A DNA stretch of 64,000 bases, from positions 16,040 through 80,039 of the forward strand of contig LUCM01001574.1 of NCBI GenBank assembly GCA_008360955.1, in the 5' to 3' direction. The DNA comes from Fasciolopsis buskii. Its lineage: Eukaryota > Platyhelminthes > Trematoda > Plagiorchiida > Fasciolidae. A program made the translations under genes and the position numbers. The number at the start of each line of letters is the position of its first letter. Positions within the stretch are counted from its first letter, which is position 1. Below the pieces are notes generated by a model, which made no database searches, was not told the origin of the DNA, and saw nothing but the letters and a program-made list of their open reading frames with translations. Positions 14,101-29,100 of this stretch are shown piece by piece.

Positions 14101-17100
14101 TCACCTTGTCGTTCTTTTGAACTTCTGTATTTAGTTTCGAGTTTTTTGAATCCTTAGCATGCCTCAGAAACGTTTCGATGGATAAGCTGACCGATTCGGT
14201 TCCCCCACTTGTGCGGAACAAGTCACCAACACTGGCATGTCAGTTAGGTAGCAGTACTTTACTGTTACAATTTAGAAAGCTAGGAATCGTGAAGTCGCAG
14301 GCAGATATTTTTTTATACTTCTCATCAAGCCAATGCCATACGCAGTACACATGCTCAAGTTTATAATAGCCCTAGTTAGGCTAGACGATGTTGATATTGG
14401 TGCACATGACTGAATGTTGGCCCCATTGCTGTTGGTTTCGTGTGGACAGGTTAATCTCCAAGTACATCAGTCCTGTCCGTTTTCGTGCCACCTTTGCGCT
14501 ACAAAAGCTGCAGGGCCCTAATGATCTGTTTTCACTTGTTTATGATCGGTCTGTACAATCTGATGACAATCGCCTCTACTGTGGAAAGAATTCTCTTGTG
14601 GGGCAGTTATCTGACACACCATAGACGATGTTGGATGATTCAACGCATTAGTTGATGACCCGTATCGACTGAGTTGATCAATGTCACGCTGGTTACTATT
14701 TTATTGGTCGTTCCGATCACCTACGCAGGGCGATGTTCTTGAACCCGATCGGATAGACGCATGTTTTTATTACCGACACATTTTGCTTCACTAGAAGAGG
14801 ATTAAGAACAAGCAATAAGGTCAGAGCGTTTGTCTTAGAGTTTTAGTTGTAAATGCGAATGGGTGTTGAAGGTGAACGGTAGTTTTAATACTAATAGCGA
14901 TTTGGTTATTACATCGGCGGATCAGAGGTTTTCGATGCTTCACAAGCCGCCAGTGGTCAAGCGGATAAGGTCGTGGCGTTTGGACGTGAAGGTCGCGGGT
15001 TCAAGCCTTCCCACCGCTGGTCAGCTTTCCCACTTGGCAGCCCTCTGCTGTCCGTGACCCCCTTCCTGAAAAATGATGTACATTTTTATTTCATTAATGA
15101 AGGAAGTAAAAAAGATAAAGAATAAAAAGTGGTCTTTTTGGACTTTGGGGTATTCGTGTCCTACAGTTGCGCACTTATGTTCCCAGTGTGGATTGTTTTA
15201 GTGCTCATTTCCGCTGAGTAAAATAAGGATAGTTTTGAATGGTTCTGTAGTGAGATCTCTTTTTAGGGACGAAGCTTCCTAAGGTATATTTTTCAATTTG
15301 GTTTGAGCTGAAAACTGCGTTCAGACAACCTATTCGTTCTTTAACAATAAAGAGCATAAAGAATTTGAAGAGAGTTGCTTTAATTAGCACTAGCGTAAAT
15401 AATAGTTCCGGATTTGTTCCGCTGAATGTCTGTTGTAGCTTTTGTGTGTTCCATTTTTAACGGAACAAGATAGTGGTGTCGCCAGTAGTTTGTTTCTGTA
15501 TGCTGCTTTCTGCCGTGAGCATAGAAAAGTCTGGATAACAGATACCCCAGAGGAGAATCCTATTACTGCATCATCTGTATGCCGTTAGTTGAAAACGGTT
15601 TGGTGAACAAGTGGGACTGGATAAATAATGTATCCACTAAAGGAAATGAGTGTCGATCATTAATGGATCTCAGACCTGTTGTGGCGCAGGTGGGACTGGA
15701 GACTGACGTGAATGAATTACCAAACGACCAATGTCGCTTTACAGCTTAAATCGACCAGTGGCCGGGGTAAACTGATTGTGCGCACAAATTGTCTTTGAGC
15801 TGAAATGCGAAAGCGATATTTGGGGACGAATAGCAATTGCCTGTGCTACGACGTCATGGATCTAGATAGCTGACCACAATCGCCATACCGGAGGTAAGAA
15901 ATTTCATGCACGCTTGCTGTGTGAGTGGCCGCGACTGCATTAGTGATTGACATAGTTACTCCTGCCCTCAGTTACGCCGACGAAGTTTACCATTGGGTCC
16001 CTACATATGTGTGGCCCATGAACGTTGTTCCACTTAGGTAGATAGATTATTGAGTGTGAGGCCGGGAGAATTGTGTTCAATCGTTGTTGTGCAATCTTAC
16101 GGCGTAGATTAGACAACCTCCACCATGTACATGGCAGTATGTCTTGTCTAACAGGCAGAGATTCACAAACTGGCGAACTGAAATAGGTTGCGTAAGCCAT
16201 CTACAAATAGTTTTGCGTTTATCATTTCTGAAAGAATCTGAGCCTCCGAGCTGTCTTATGGGATGAACCGGGCGTGTCAAGCTAATATGGGTCTCGAGGG
16301 AATATCAGTCGTATATTTTCGAGGGACCATAGAGTCACGAAGGGTTGACTGTGAGGATATTTCACTTACTTTTATCTTCCAGATAAAACCAGGTGCTGAC
16401 GAATCTCAACAGGTTCTCCACTTCCTCTGTTAATGAAACAGGCATACATCATTTTCAAGAAGAGGATCGCATCATCATCATCATCATCGTTCTGCAATAA
16501 ATAGTAGAGAGCCTCACTGACTGGTGCCTTTCACATCAGTTTGCACGTTGCTATAGAAAAAAACGAGTATGCAGAGTGAGCAGAGAGAGTAGACCTACAG
16601 GGATGGGCAAAGAAAACTCTGTAATAGCCAGCAGATAGAATACAGTCTGACTGTACAAATACACATTTTTCAATCATTCGGATCTGATAGGCAGTGACAA
16701 CACGATTTCCACTATTCACGGTTCGTTGTCATAAGGGGTTGTAGCCAACAGAGAGCTGCCAAACAGGGAAGTTGATCAGTGATGATGAAATTCGAATGTG
16801 CCACCTTCAGACTGAAACCGGATGATATTGACCGCTTGATCATTGCCAGTTCAGTTTACGACTTTCCTCGGCATAATATAAAATAAAATTGGTGATTGTG
16901 TAATATATCTGAAACCCATACAAGGGATAATCAAGGGAATCGTGTCAGGGAAGACAGTGAATCTCCTCCAGTAACTAAAACCTGTAGCTTCAGAGGCTGT
17001 TCTTGTATGGAATTAAACTGTTTGCTTTGTGCACTTTAGATTCAAGGACTTGATTTGGTACGTCAGATGCCTTTCATTATTTCGCATAAGGATATCCCGC

Positions 17101-20100
17101 CTGATCTGAGCCCAAACGATTATTCACATTGTCGTCGAATCCCATTAGACGCTAGTGGTTTTACGGTGTTTCATGGACGGAGGGGATTCTGTCGTGATCT
17201 ACTTTGTTTCACAAACGATCTTTGAAAGTTGTTGGCATCAACAGAATATGGTCTGTCACACGGTGCACTAGTTCGAAAATGTGAAATCATGTGAGCATTC
17301 CGATTTGATTAAACGTGCCATTTTCACATATGAACTTATCTGGGGTGGTAGCCCTTACACAAATAAGCTGGAAAAAGGCAGGGCGTGCACATTCTCAGTG
17401 TATTACAATAATTCGGCCACATGATCGACATGTTTGTTCTGTGATAGTCGTGGGTATAATTTGATCCTTTTTTAGTTTGTGTTCTTATTCGGAAATAAAA
17501 TGAATGGTCATTATGACCGTGGACTGCCGTAGGAATTTTGGCATATAGTCAATTTTTCTCAACCGGTTTATTGCCAACGCAGCTTCTGGACAGGTTTTGC
17601 TGTTACCCGATTGCCTGACTATTTGTTTATGCGACTGGCAGCTAGTTCCTTAGACATCTATAGTTTGCATTATGATTTCGCGTGTATATGTGTATGTGTT
17701 TACGGTGATCGAAAGACAAGTGTCCAAAATTGTATGCTATCTACCGAAAGCAAATATCATCTGTGAGTGACTAGGCAGTTTAATAGGTGTTATTCAGTTT
17801 CACTCGGTGCATGTATTTCCGCATTCGAACATTTTCATGGATCCTTTTCGAACTCCGAAGTTCTGGATCAATTTTCGCTCATCACAGTGATTCATCTCAC
17901 CCCAGAACGCTGTTAGCTGCTGTCAATTCAAAAACAAAACAAAAAAGGAAGATCTCAAAAAAGATGAGTCATAAAAATCTCAAACACGAAGAAAGCAAGT
18001 AAACCAATTTACTTGGAGTGCATGTGAATTTCTGAAACAAATATGACTCTGCCAGCAACCCCTAACCGTGTTATGACCCTTGAATTTATTGTTTTTTGCT
18101 TTACTCAATGATTCAGCTGGGTGTGAGGCTGCATTGCTGTTGATATTATCACTTGCAATCTTTGTACCGGTTTTTAAAAGTCCTTGTTAGCATGCGACTA
18201 GTTATCATTACGGTTTATCAGTGGTGCTATCATACGTGAACGTTCGGATATCTAAAATCCTCAGTGTCATGCGGCTCGTCGATTCCGAACACATTCCACT
18301 ACAAAAGTTTTATATCCACTCGGATTTTCAACGCATCTAGACACGTGAGTGGAGCACGAAAATCATCTTCCAGAATTATTACAAGAATCGAGTGAAAAAC
18401 GCATACGAATATTCCACCAAAACGGGTTTCTGGTGGAAAGTAAGAAACAATACTGCGACAAAAGTATCGTGTGGAAACAGGCAAAGTACATCAGTATTGC
18501 GTTGAACGACCGTTCTCTGTCTCAAAATCTGATCCCAGTGTGAACATGCTTTCTCGGAAATTTTGCCCCATCTCGTTATTGATCGAGGGCGTTCTTATTT
18601 CGATGAAATCGCCCTTTCAGCTGATCCTCCGCTAAGTACTCGCGGTTTATTGTCGAGCTGACTCAAATAGCAATCGACCATTGCGAGCAACTTGCAACGG
18701 TTTGATTTGTGCCCTTGGTAGCTCGGGATTGGAGGTAAATATGCGTACATCCAAGGCTCGTGCAGCCTACGCTGGATTGAAACACTTGTGGCGTCGGCCT
18801 GATATTTCACTGAAGTTGAAAGGTCGTGTGTACTGTGCTGCAGTGCGTTCAGTTCTGTTGTACCGTTGCGAGACGTGGAGTATGCGTGTGGGCGATGTTG
18901 GTCGTTTGGAAGTTTCCGACAACCGATGTTTACGTAGTATGGCTAGGATTGGATGGAGTGACCGGGTGAATAAAGTTGAGGTTAGGAATCTGGTATTGGG
19001 TTCCACTTCTGAGAACAGCTTGTTTCAGCGTTTGAAACTTAGTAGACTACGCTGGTTGGGTCACGTGTTGCGTATGACGAACACTCGTCTACCATACCGT
19101 GCCCTATTTTGTGTTCCTCCTGAGGAATGGAAGAAGCCATGTGGAGGCCAACAGATGACGTGGCAACGTGGGATGAGAAAATGTACAGCGAACTTAGGTA
19201 AAATAGGTCTCCCACGCCTTCGTGGTTGGGATCTGAAAGACTCGTCGACTTGCTGGCTGGAGACACTGAAGGATATGGCAGTGAACCATGAACAGTGGTG
19301 ATCGTGCTGTCATCTTCTATCGAATCAGAATGATTGAAAACACGTGCGTTTGTACATTTGGACTGCAGCAGCATCTTATCTTTTGCCGCCTGTGTAGGTC
19401 CACTCCCTGTTTCCGTTGGATATTCACTCTTTTTATATAAACGTGTAACTCTGGGGAAAGACAGCGGTCAGTGAGGCTTGCCTTGATGTTGAACGCTGAA
19501 TGATGATGATGATGGTGTGCCCATGTCTTGTCACCATAATTTCGTTGATATCGGAGTTCTCAGTGGTACCTCTCCCTTGGTGTGAAATATTTCAAATCAA
19601 CCGATTCAACCAAGCCTTAAGTATTAATCACGGCATGGCAAGCCTAGGTGTGGTCGCGCTCAAATGTTTCCAAGCTCCGAGATGGCCACCCGTCCTGAAA
19701 GCTCCTGGAAATGTTTTCAAATTACCGTGCTTGTCAAACAACCTCTGCTGAGGAAGTTCTGGTCACTACCTTCTCGTGGCAGGGCTGTTCTCACCAAACT
19801 GCAAGAATGAAGGTGAATTGATTAATATTCATTCGAGGGAAAGCTGCCAAACCCTTATCTCAAACCAACCACAGGCTTTGTACGAAGCGTACGACACTGT
19901 TCTTTTCAATAACACGGATAGAAGACGCAGACTGCTAAAGACGTGCTTTCTTTTAGTCGTCCCAATCGGGCACGTGAAACATGCTAATTGAGGTTGGTAT
20001 GAGACATGAAAAAAATAGAAGCAAACAACGGCGACAAACTCAGGAAAATGTTTGGCGAAGGCTAACACCACGGCAGGCACAACGTGAATCAAGGGGTTTT

Positions 20101-23100
20101 GCGCACGTAGTGGATGAAGCCTCACAGAATGCTAACAGTCTTAGGTTGCGGTTTCGTAGAATCGATTGAAACTCTCGGTCGGTGTCAATCTGGTGACTGA
20201 AGACCATAGAACTTTTCACGATCAACGAGATCGGATTTCTCTTGTTCATTTTCTGTTCGGATGAAGGGTGAGTCGTCGGTCTCACTAACCACTGGGTGAC
20301 ATGCTCTCCTATTCGTTAATTCACGCACATATCCGTTCTGCCTGTGTCCTCCCTGCTGATGAATTATATGAAAGGGGTTTAGGTCGGGCATCTTTATCGA
20401 CTGCCTCTTGAGATTCGGTCCGTTGGCCGTGTGTAAAATGTTCAATTCATCTGATACGTAGGCATGCTTTAGCGCATACTTGGAATTTCGTTAGGTAGAT
20501 GATCACCCTTGAATGGTTAGGTGATTAGCACTCGCTTTTTCTCCACTACATCTGAATTTGCTTTAGGTCATTCTCTTTGGTGAACACCGATAAACTTATC
20601 AGGGTATCTGTTTGCCCTGAGAGTCTCTGTTAGGTTTTATGTAAGTGTTTCTACGAGACCTCGTTTGTAGGCGAACGGTGCAAAGCTGGAAAACATTGTG
20701 TTGATCACTCTAAGTTGCTTTCCGATGAACTTCCTTTTATATCGTTTGTACCTGCATATCTAATCATTTGAATATCTAGGATGACTGGATTGTTGTTATT
20801 TTTTTGTTTTTGATCGTGAGCTTTGGATCTGTTTTGTTTGACTGAAGAATTCAATAAAATATTCCTCGTTAGAAAAAATTAAAATGAAATAGATATTAGG
20901 CTTATGCATGATAAATTGAGCGACGTGACTATGCATTTGTTTTGCAATTATCCCGAGGGAGTTATCTGCTATCGTGTCCGAGAGGTTTACCCATCAATCT
21001 GTTGTATGCTTGACTGGCCGTCGAAATCAAAACGTACGTTTCGAGTGCATTGAAGAATGATGTCCTTGGTGTATGGTACAAGAATGGGTAAGGTAAGATT
21101 CAGTGTAAAAACAAGAAAATCAAAGTGTGAATGATGCTCCTTTGTGTTTATGAAAACGTTGAAAAATGGCGCGTTTGAAATCAATACTGACATGATTTAA
21201 GAATGGGGTGAGCGATATTTCGGTTGACAAGACTAATAGGCTCGCAGCCCGAACGATTTCACGACTCCACATGACTTTCTAATTTCTAATACATTGGTTC
21301 GCACACTAGGATATTATATTCCGCTGTCAACAGCGTGGAATCGTCAAAAGGTTGATATGTGCCGGAATGACAGAGCCGCGATTCATAATGAACCAGGAGC
21401 TTGTTGTTGTGCCGTCGTATTCACATGCGTTGAAAAGCAAGGATGTAATTCAATGGGACATAGGACGCCGTAAGCCAGGAGTGACACCTCATCGACGATG
21501 GGGTGGTTTAAACTTTTTATGGTGGTTTGTTCATCGTTTGTCCAGATTCCGAGGCAGAATCAATAGCCCTACATGCGGTAATTAGTTGCACCTACTTTCA
21601 TTCTCAAGACGGTACAGTACTTTTGTCGCGTTATCATTTTTCACTTTCCAACGTAAATCCATGCGGGTAAAAGCTAAACGGTGGAAAGTTCGTGGTTCGG
21701 TTCTTCTATTCAATTCTCGTGTTTTGCACAAAAGGGGAAAGCATTTCGTACAACTAGGAGGGTACTGCGGGACTCTTAGGACGCAGCTTATTGGACCTGT
21801 TTACAACATTTCGTCTACTATCCGATTCCAACATCCGCAGCCAACCTGAGTTGTTCACGAACAATAAGATCCCTTTTGCACGGACATACAAATATTGGTT
21901 GACCTGTTTATATAAGTCAGTGTATTTTATTGTTTTATGCCTGTACAAGCTTGATAATGCAATAGTCCGATTTAACGATAATGCCTACTCCGTCCTTGTG
22001 ATTCTTCAAATAATCTCACTCAACTTGTTGTTCCCGTTTCGAGTTTGTGCAATGCTCAGGCCAATGGTGTTCATCGGTTGGCCATTGTTCACCATCACAA
22101 CTGCGGAAGTCCCCGAGGTCAGACTGTCACGTGTTACCCCATTTGGACTAAACAATTCATCCGTTGTGCTTTAACATCCGTTTCAAGACGAAGCGATCCT
22201 GTTGATAAGATAAACAAAACTTCGATACATCTTCATTACACAGTATGTATGTACTTGGTTTTCTTGTGAACAAGCGTTTCAAAGAAGCCAGCTGAGTTAC
22301 GTTTGTTACAATAAATCTGTAGTTTGAATGTTATTCGGATGCATTATGTCCGCATACTATGCCTCCCTCCCAGCGATGAGCAAACAAATTTCCATGCAAT
22401 GGCAACACCTATCTCATCTGTGGTTTATCTACCTTCATAATTAGCGCGTCCGAATAGTAATTTCGGGAGTCGTCCGTTTTCATTCGCTCCGTCTAACACC
22501 GTTCCCTCGGATGATGTTCGCGAACAGTGGGTGGAGTTTGCTTCGACCAACTTTTCATCATTCATCATCATCGTTTATAGTCAAACGTCAGTGCGGTCCC
22601 CACTGATCGCTACCCTTCTCACCGTTTTACATGTCGGTATAGAAGGAATAAAGATGTAATGTAGAGAAGAAAATGGGCCTACACAGAATCCAGTCTAAAC
22701 ATTTTAGCCGTTCTGATTCGACTTAAAGTGGCAACACGATCACCATTGTTCACGGTTCACTACCATATCCTTCAGTTTCTCCAGCCAACTATTTGACGGG
22801 TCTTTCGGGCCGCAACCAACAAGACGTGAAACGTCTACTTCAACTAAGTCGCTGTACATTTTCTCATCTCACGTTGCCACGTCATCTGTTGACGTCCACA
22901 TGGCTTCTTCCATTCCTTTGGAGGAACCCAAAATAGTGCTCGATATGGTAGACGATTGTCCGCCATACGCAACACGTGACCCAATCAGCGTGGTTTACTG
23001 AGTTTCGTATGCTGAAATAAGATTTTCTCAAAATTGGCACCTAGTATTGGATTCCTGACCCCAATATTACTCACCCGGTCACTCCATCCAATCTTGGTGA

Positions 23101-26100
23101 TACTGCGTAGATATCGGTGGTCGAAAACCTCTAGCCGAGGAACATCTCCCGCACGCATACTCCATGTCTCGCAACCGTACAACAGAGCACACTGCGGCAC
23201 AGTACACACGATCTTTCAACTTCATGGAGATCTCAGACCGATGCCACAAGTGCTTTAGTCCATCGTAAGCTGCTCGAGCCATGGAGTTACGCGTGTCTAG
23301 ACCCACTGAGCTACCATCGTTCGACACGCAGCTACCAAGGTAGGTGAATTGGTCTATAATCCTTAGTTCCTTTCCTTCAGATTTTTTTTCTTTGAGACGT
23401 GTGCATGTGCATGTACATGTAGATATTTATATACGTACATAGGTGTGATCTTGGCAAAGGATTTTAGACGTCGATGATGAAAATTAGGCGTTGATTTTTC
23501 TTCTCGCGGGTTCTCGTTATCCAGATTGTACACCGTCTTCAGTCATTCACCCACCATTCGCTTTGCTTCTCTCTAGCCACTGTGCGAGGTATCACATCAC
23601 TTCTTGGTTGGCAACCGTCATGGCTGAACTGGAAGCGGAGACTTTAGGTTAACCGAAACTGTGCTAGTCAGTAATGTACTTCCAGTCACTCCTTCCCCAT
23701 CATTTATTGTCTTTGGTTCTTTTTTCTACCAGTTTTCTTTCGCTTCGCTCCTTGGTAATCTATATTGTATTGAATCAATTATACGCTGTACAAAGCCTAA
23801 ATTAATAGATCCGTCAAGTTTTTCAAACTGTTGCATAACAGCTTTGATTTCTTCCTGAAATTTTCATTTTGTCATACGCCCATCATTTGTTTGTACTGTT
23901 ATGTCCTTTCATGAGGGCAGTGTTATCTATCTCTCCATTGATTATATCTTATGGTTCTCTACGCGGTTTCATTCTAGAGAGCATCGATCCTGCCAAAATA
24001 ACTTGTCTTATAAACCAGAACATAGCCGCTTGGATCCTGCTTACGTCGCTACTAGTGATTGTCAGGTTCCCAATGTCCTTACGGTAATAGGAAATGGATA
24101 GTTTCGAGGCGAGACCAGTGGTTACCAAATCGTGAACGCCTTTGCACCAGCTTGTCATTAGCGGTAAAAAATGACTTATTGTGTTTGAAGTTTATCGATT
24201 GAGATAACCGAGTATAAAAGGAATATTTAACCAATACTGACATTCCTACGGTGGTATTAAGACGTTTGTTTTGTTTTGGTTTGATCGTCCATCCCTTATC
24301 GACCAAAACAAGATTGCGGCAGATTTGTATAAATGCGCAATCCCTTACATGAAGCTATCAAATTACCTGAGATAAGGCCGCCCCGTATTTGGTCCAAAAA
24401 ATTCGGCCTCGATACACACTCGGATTGGTGCCTAATCGCATGATTTGTGTATATGTTCAGTTTGTGCTATAGAGTACGGACGTTTTTTTCAGGAACACCG
24501 ACAAACAAGCTGGGCGTTACCCGCATCATTGTTCCCATTCGAAACTTGGTTATCTCTTTTTTAACAAATGATTTAATATCTGTTGTTTGGTTTGAATAGT
24601 TCGGGCTCGCCCTTCCCAATGTATTCCCCAATTGTGTCTGAGGGATTTGTCTGCTCAGATCGTCATACGTAGGCTTAGCAATTCAATGGTCGTAGAGTTT
24701 GAAATATTAGCCTCTTCTTGCTGAAAAAACCCTGTGGCAAAGTTTTCCTACCTTCTAAAGGTTTCCTCAGTATATTAAGCAATTATTTTTTGTATTCTTA
24801 TGCCAGTCTTATAAGAATGCTAAGTCCGAATCTTTATGTTTAAATGTTAATGGTAATAATAATAACAAATGTATTATATTCCTGTCGGGTTCTGTGCAAA
24901 TAAAGCCTGTTAACAGTGACTGAAGGGGACTTTCCGCTTGGGAACATTGGTAGATTTTTTGAAATTAAAGCTAACAAGGTTCCAACAAATCTCATTGTCG
25001 ACTGAGATTCAATCGCGTTCCAGAGTGATCTCTTATTATTCTTTTGATGAAGATTATCGTGCGAGTATGATAAACGATTGGAAAAGGTCGAACAACGATA
25101 GAAAAGATAGAACTGCGTATACCAGAAGTTTAGCTTCTTTTCACCCGTCCAATCTGTCCGTTTGGTCTGTTTGACTTTGACTGTTACGTACCTGACCGTA
25201 ACAGCCAGTCGCGAGCAAGTACAATGCACCGTAAATTCCGGATTTCATCTTCTAAAAACACCGTTCTAGTATAATGTAGTCCTGTTCAAGTCATAGGTTG
25301 AGATCTAGTCACCGGAACCACTCCGGAGCCATCAGCAAGTGAGTTTTTGATCCCAGTTATTCGACAGCGAAACACCACATGACGATGATCAGCACCACGT
25401 AAATAGGTTGACATAAGTGTGGGATTGCCTGGTCTCTGCTTCTGTTCGCTTCCTATCTTTATTATCATTATGCTTTTGTTGGTCGGTGAGCAGTCCTCTG
25501 GTCTCGTCATTTTCATGGTATTTGGTGTTACTGTTTTGTGTTCAGTTGATATAGTTTCACGGGAACTATTTTCTGAGTCGGTGACTGTTGTTTGGTCGAT
25601 GCCGTGCTGAAAATTCACTTTCGACCGTACCTTTGGGTGAACGATATCTTCTGATCATTAATTTTCAAAGCCGAAAGCTTGACCATGTATATAAGGAAAT
25701 ATGAGTTTGTTTTTTGTGAATAAATTGACGATAGACGATAATTGGTTGTCGCCCGGCTGAATAACGCAATTGATCCATTGAGATTTTGTGGTTGTCGGGC
25801 TCCCATTCTCCCGTGTAGAGTCGGTCCTAATGACCATGACCATGTCTCTTCCGCTGTATTTATGCATGGTGCATGTAACTTAAGGATGACAGCAATACAA
25901 ATGAAAACCCCCGTCTAATTTCGCTATCTGACGCGGTCTCACATTTTATCGTGTTTGGGGCAGTGGTTGATTAGAAATGTTGCCAGTTACCATCGGCGTC
26001 ACCGTTTATGTCCTCTTTTAGTATCAATTTTTCTGTAATCTTTAGTACCGATCGGCTGCGTTTTTGTGGTTAGTTTTGTCTTACTTTGCGGCAGAACGTC

Positions 26101-29100
26101 GTCATTTGAATACATTGTATGACCCTGATTTTCCGACCGCTTCGTTTTCCCAATACCTTTTGATATCCATTATTAGGGCCTTCACATGCTACTTTCACGT
26201 TTGGTGAAATATCTTCCGTTCACACGCTGGGTTAGCTGTTGGATCCTCCTAGTGCTTGCAGTTCTATTTTGCATAAAATTTCATCAAGCTTTTTGTCGGA
26301 TGAAGCAAAATCACAGACACACAATCGATTACCCCCGTATTCCCACGCTGACAATACAAATGGATGGCACTTTGGCGGCCGGTGCTTATTCTCAGAGGAG
26401 TTTCCTCAAGAAAAACAGACAACCTCCAATAGTCGTTTTATTCTAGAAGGAAAATAGTACTCTCCCGAAGTGATATATGTGCGTCTGACACGAAGCCGTG
26501 CAGTCGCAAATGTTTTCGACGACAGCTAACATCCTTTACGTATCTCAGATACTCATTTGTTCGTCTATGCACAAACAAAGAGAGAGAGAGAGGTGGTCGA
26601 AAACAACACCTGCCCAGTGACCTATCTACTTTTACGTTCACCGATTGTTGGTCTTCTTTGCAAACTAAAGTGTTTTGATGTAACATCGCTGATCGCTATG
26701 CGGGTTCATACTGCCGGAAACGAACACCAAGTTGGCTGCTTTACGCTTTATGCGTACTTCGCCTGCAATAACGAGTTGTTTGCTGTTTTCTACTCACACT
26801 CTTTGTTTTGATGACTGTGACAGAGCTACTGTTGCTTCCATCGCATCCGGTACGTGTGCAAAATCATATGGCTTCGTTCGGTGTAGTTATCTGAAGGTGA
26901 CTGATTTAGAATAATCTAAATTTCTCTTCCATCTAGACTGTTTTAAGTTGCCTTTGTTCTACATTCTTTTTTCGTGGCTTCACACAAGCTAGTTTGAATG
27001 ATATTTCGGAGCTCGTGCGCTATTCCCCAAACAGATGCGTTCTCTCCAAAGCTGTGAATAAGTGATGTTAGTCATGGTACTCAAAACCTCTTGTTGTGAT
27101 TGGATTATGAAGTTTTCCAAAATAACAGTTATTAGTATATGGTTAAGCTAGTGGTGCGACTGCAGCTCTCAAAGTAGACATGGAAGCACCTTTGTGGCAA
27201 GGCGAGCATGAAATGAGCTTACCACAGGAGAACACATTGTCAACCCGGGGCGATTACTTTCGTTTCTTTGCTTAACAGTGAAACTATGAAGCTGGTGAAG
27301 ACTTCTAAGTGAACTTGTCTTTTGATGATGCCATCGATCGGACGGCTCCCAAATGTGGGCCTCGCTACGTTGCGCTTGACATCACATCACTTGTCAATTT
27401 CGATGATCATTCCAACCGCACCTTCGACCATCATTTTTGAACGATAAAAGTTGCGATTCTTTCGCCCCACTAAACAACTTCGTTGTTAATCGCACAAATT
27501 CATCTCAGTGTATTGCAAGTGCTCGCGTTCTGGTAATACAGGGATGCAACAAATTGATCGAAATCCTTGTCTGATTATTCGAGATCAGTTATTGCGGTTC
27601 AGAGGCTACATGGCGCGACGGATTGCCAGTCACGGCTACTGAGTAAACCTGATTAGACTTATGGGCTTTAAATGAACGTCCGAGACTTCCGATTCGAGCT
27701 TTGGATTTCCCCATGATTGAATTGTATTCCAAAGTGATCATATGGAACTAACATATGGTAGTTTGTCTGCAGGATACGTTTTCTGGCAGACAGTCTACTG
27801 ACGATCGTTTCGGTCGATCGAATTTGACCATGATCTGCACCAAACCTGTTCTGATTGATCTAGTCGTAGCATCTTCCTAATCTACACCTTGTCTAGAGCT
27901 TAAATCGAAGGACTATATTTGCTTACCACATAGGCCATGATTATTCGTTCGTTTAACCGATGAGAAAAAGATACGAAGTGCCGCTGTAGGCCGAAAATTT
28001 ATCTTGCATATTCAGCCAACTGTTCGGCTTCGAAATGTTCCCCAGGATACCAATCATATTTCCAGCACGCTTTCGGGCAGGCTAACACATGCCAAGTAGC
28101 AAAGCTCTGTAGGTCATGTCCAAAGCCTTCGTCGCACTCTACCTGCAGTGAAGTCATCTATTAGCAGGGGTCGATTGCTGTGCGCTAGCAGTCCGTTGCC
28201 GTGCAAACCAATGACAGATAGGTGCAGCGTCATGTGGTGAAGTTCAACAAACCGTTCAGAGCCTGCCCGGTAGCGTAATGGCTAGGGCGTTCGACTCAAA
28301 ATCGTTCGTCCCGGGTTCGCGTCCCAGTTCGGGCGAGGTGGATATGCACTGCCGATGATTCGTAACAAGGATGAAACAGCTGTACGGTGAGCTGAGCGAT
28401 GATATCACGTGGCGAATTGTCATTATAATGAATTTCTTCTGGAAATCCCCTTTTTACTTTGGTCCTGCGTCTAACCAATTGACGTTGCTTGATTCTAATC
28501 ACACCGAAAACCGAGTTACAGTAATTTAAGGTCGGTGTCTGTGAGATCGCTAAACCAAACTGGTATAAAACAGGTCCATAAATGAATTGCGGGATTTTCT
28601 AATCTTCATTGTTTTTTTCTTACTATTGATCATTGGGTCGCATGCAATATGACATGACCAACTTTGCACCGTTGTTGTTCCAAATCGGAAAACCAGTCGT
28701 CCCTCTTGCTCCTATAGTCACCTGGGCTACCAGGCTAATTGTGTACATTTGTAGTGCACAGTTCATTCGGTTCTGGAGTATGACCTCGTTAAAAGCCGGC
28801 AATGGCCTTTTTTTCCTAGAGGGGAGGAGTGGCAAATCCGAAATTTGTTTGAACACTTTATTGATGCTCGGCCTTTGTACCTGGTACCGCTCTCTGGATC
28901 TTTGTGAAGTGGTAATGGCATGGACCAGACTAGCAGAGTTGAGTTGATAACCCCAGTTAGTTCATTGATCATTAATATCTATTTATGAACTAAGCTGTTA
29001 ATCAAAAGATTAGCTGTTTCATCGTTTCGTGCTTAAACTGCCCATGAATTACTTCGGTCCTTTTTGATGCCCAATCCATGAAATTGGGATTAATGTTAAT

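Noticed and set aside
25286..25618. Open frames on both strands, one hydrophobic (plus) and one hydrophilic (minus)
   Set aside because: They are antisense images of one another, with no splice or start context and no recognised domain.
28265..28334. Functional tRNA gene
   Set aside because: The D stem and anticodon stem do not close, and a SINE-like body follows.
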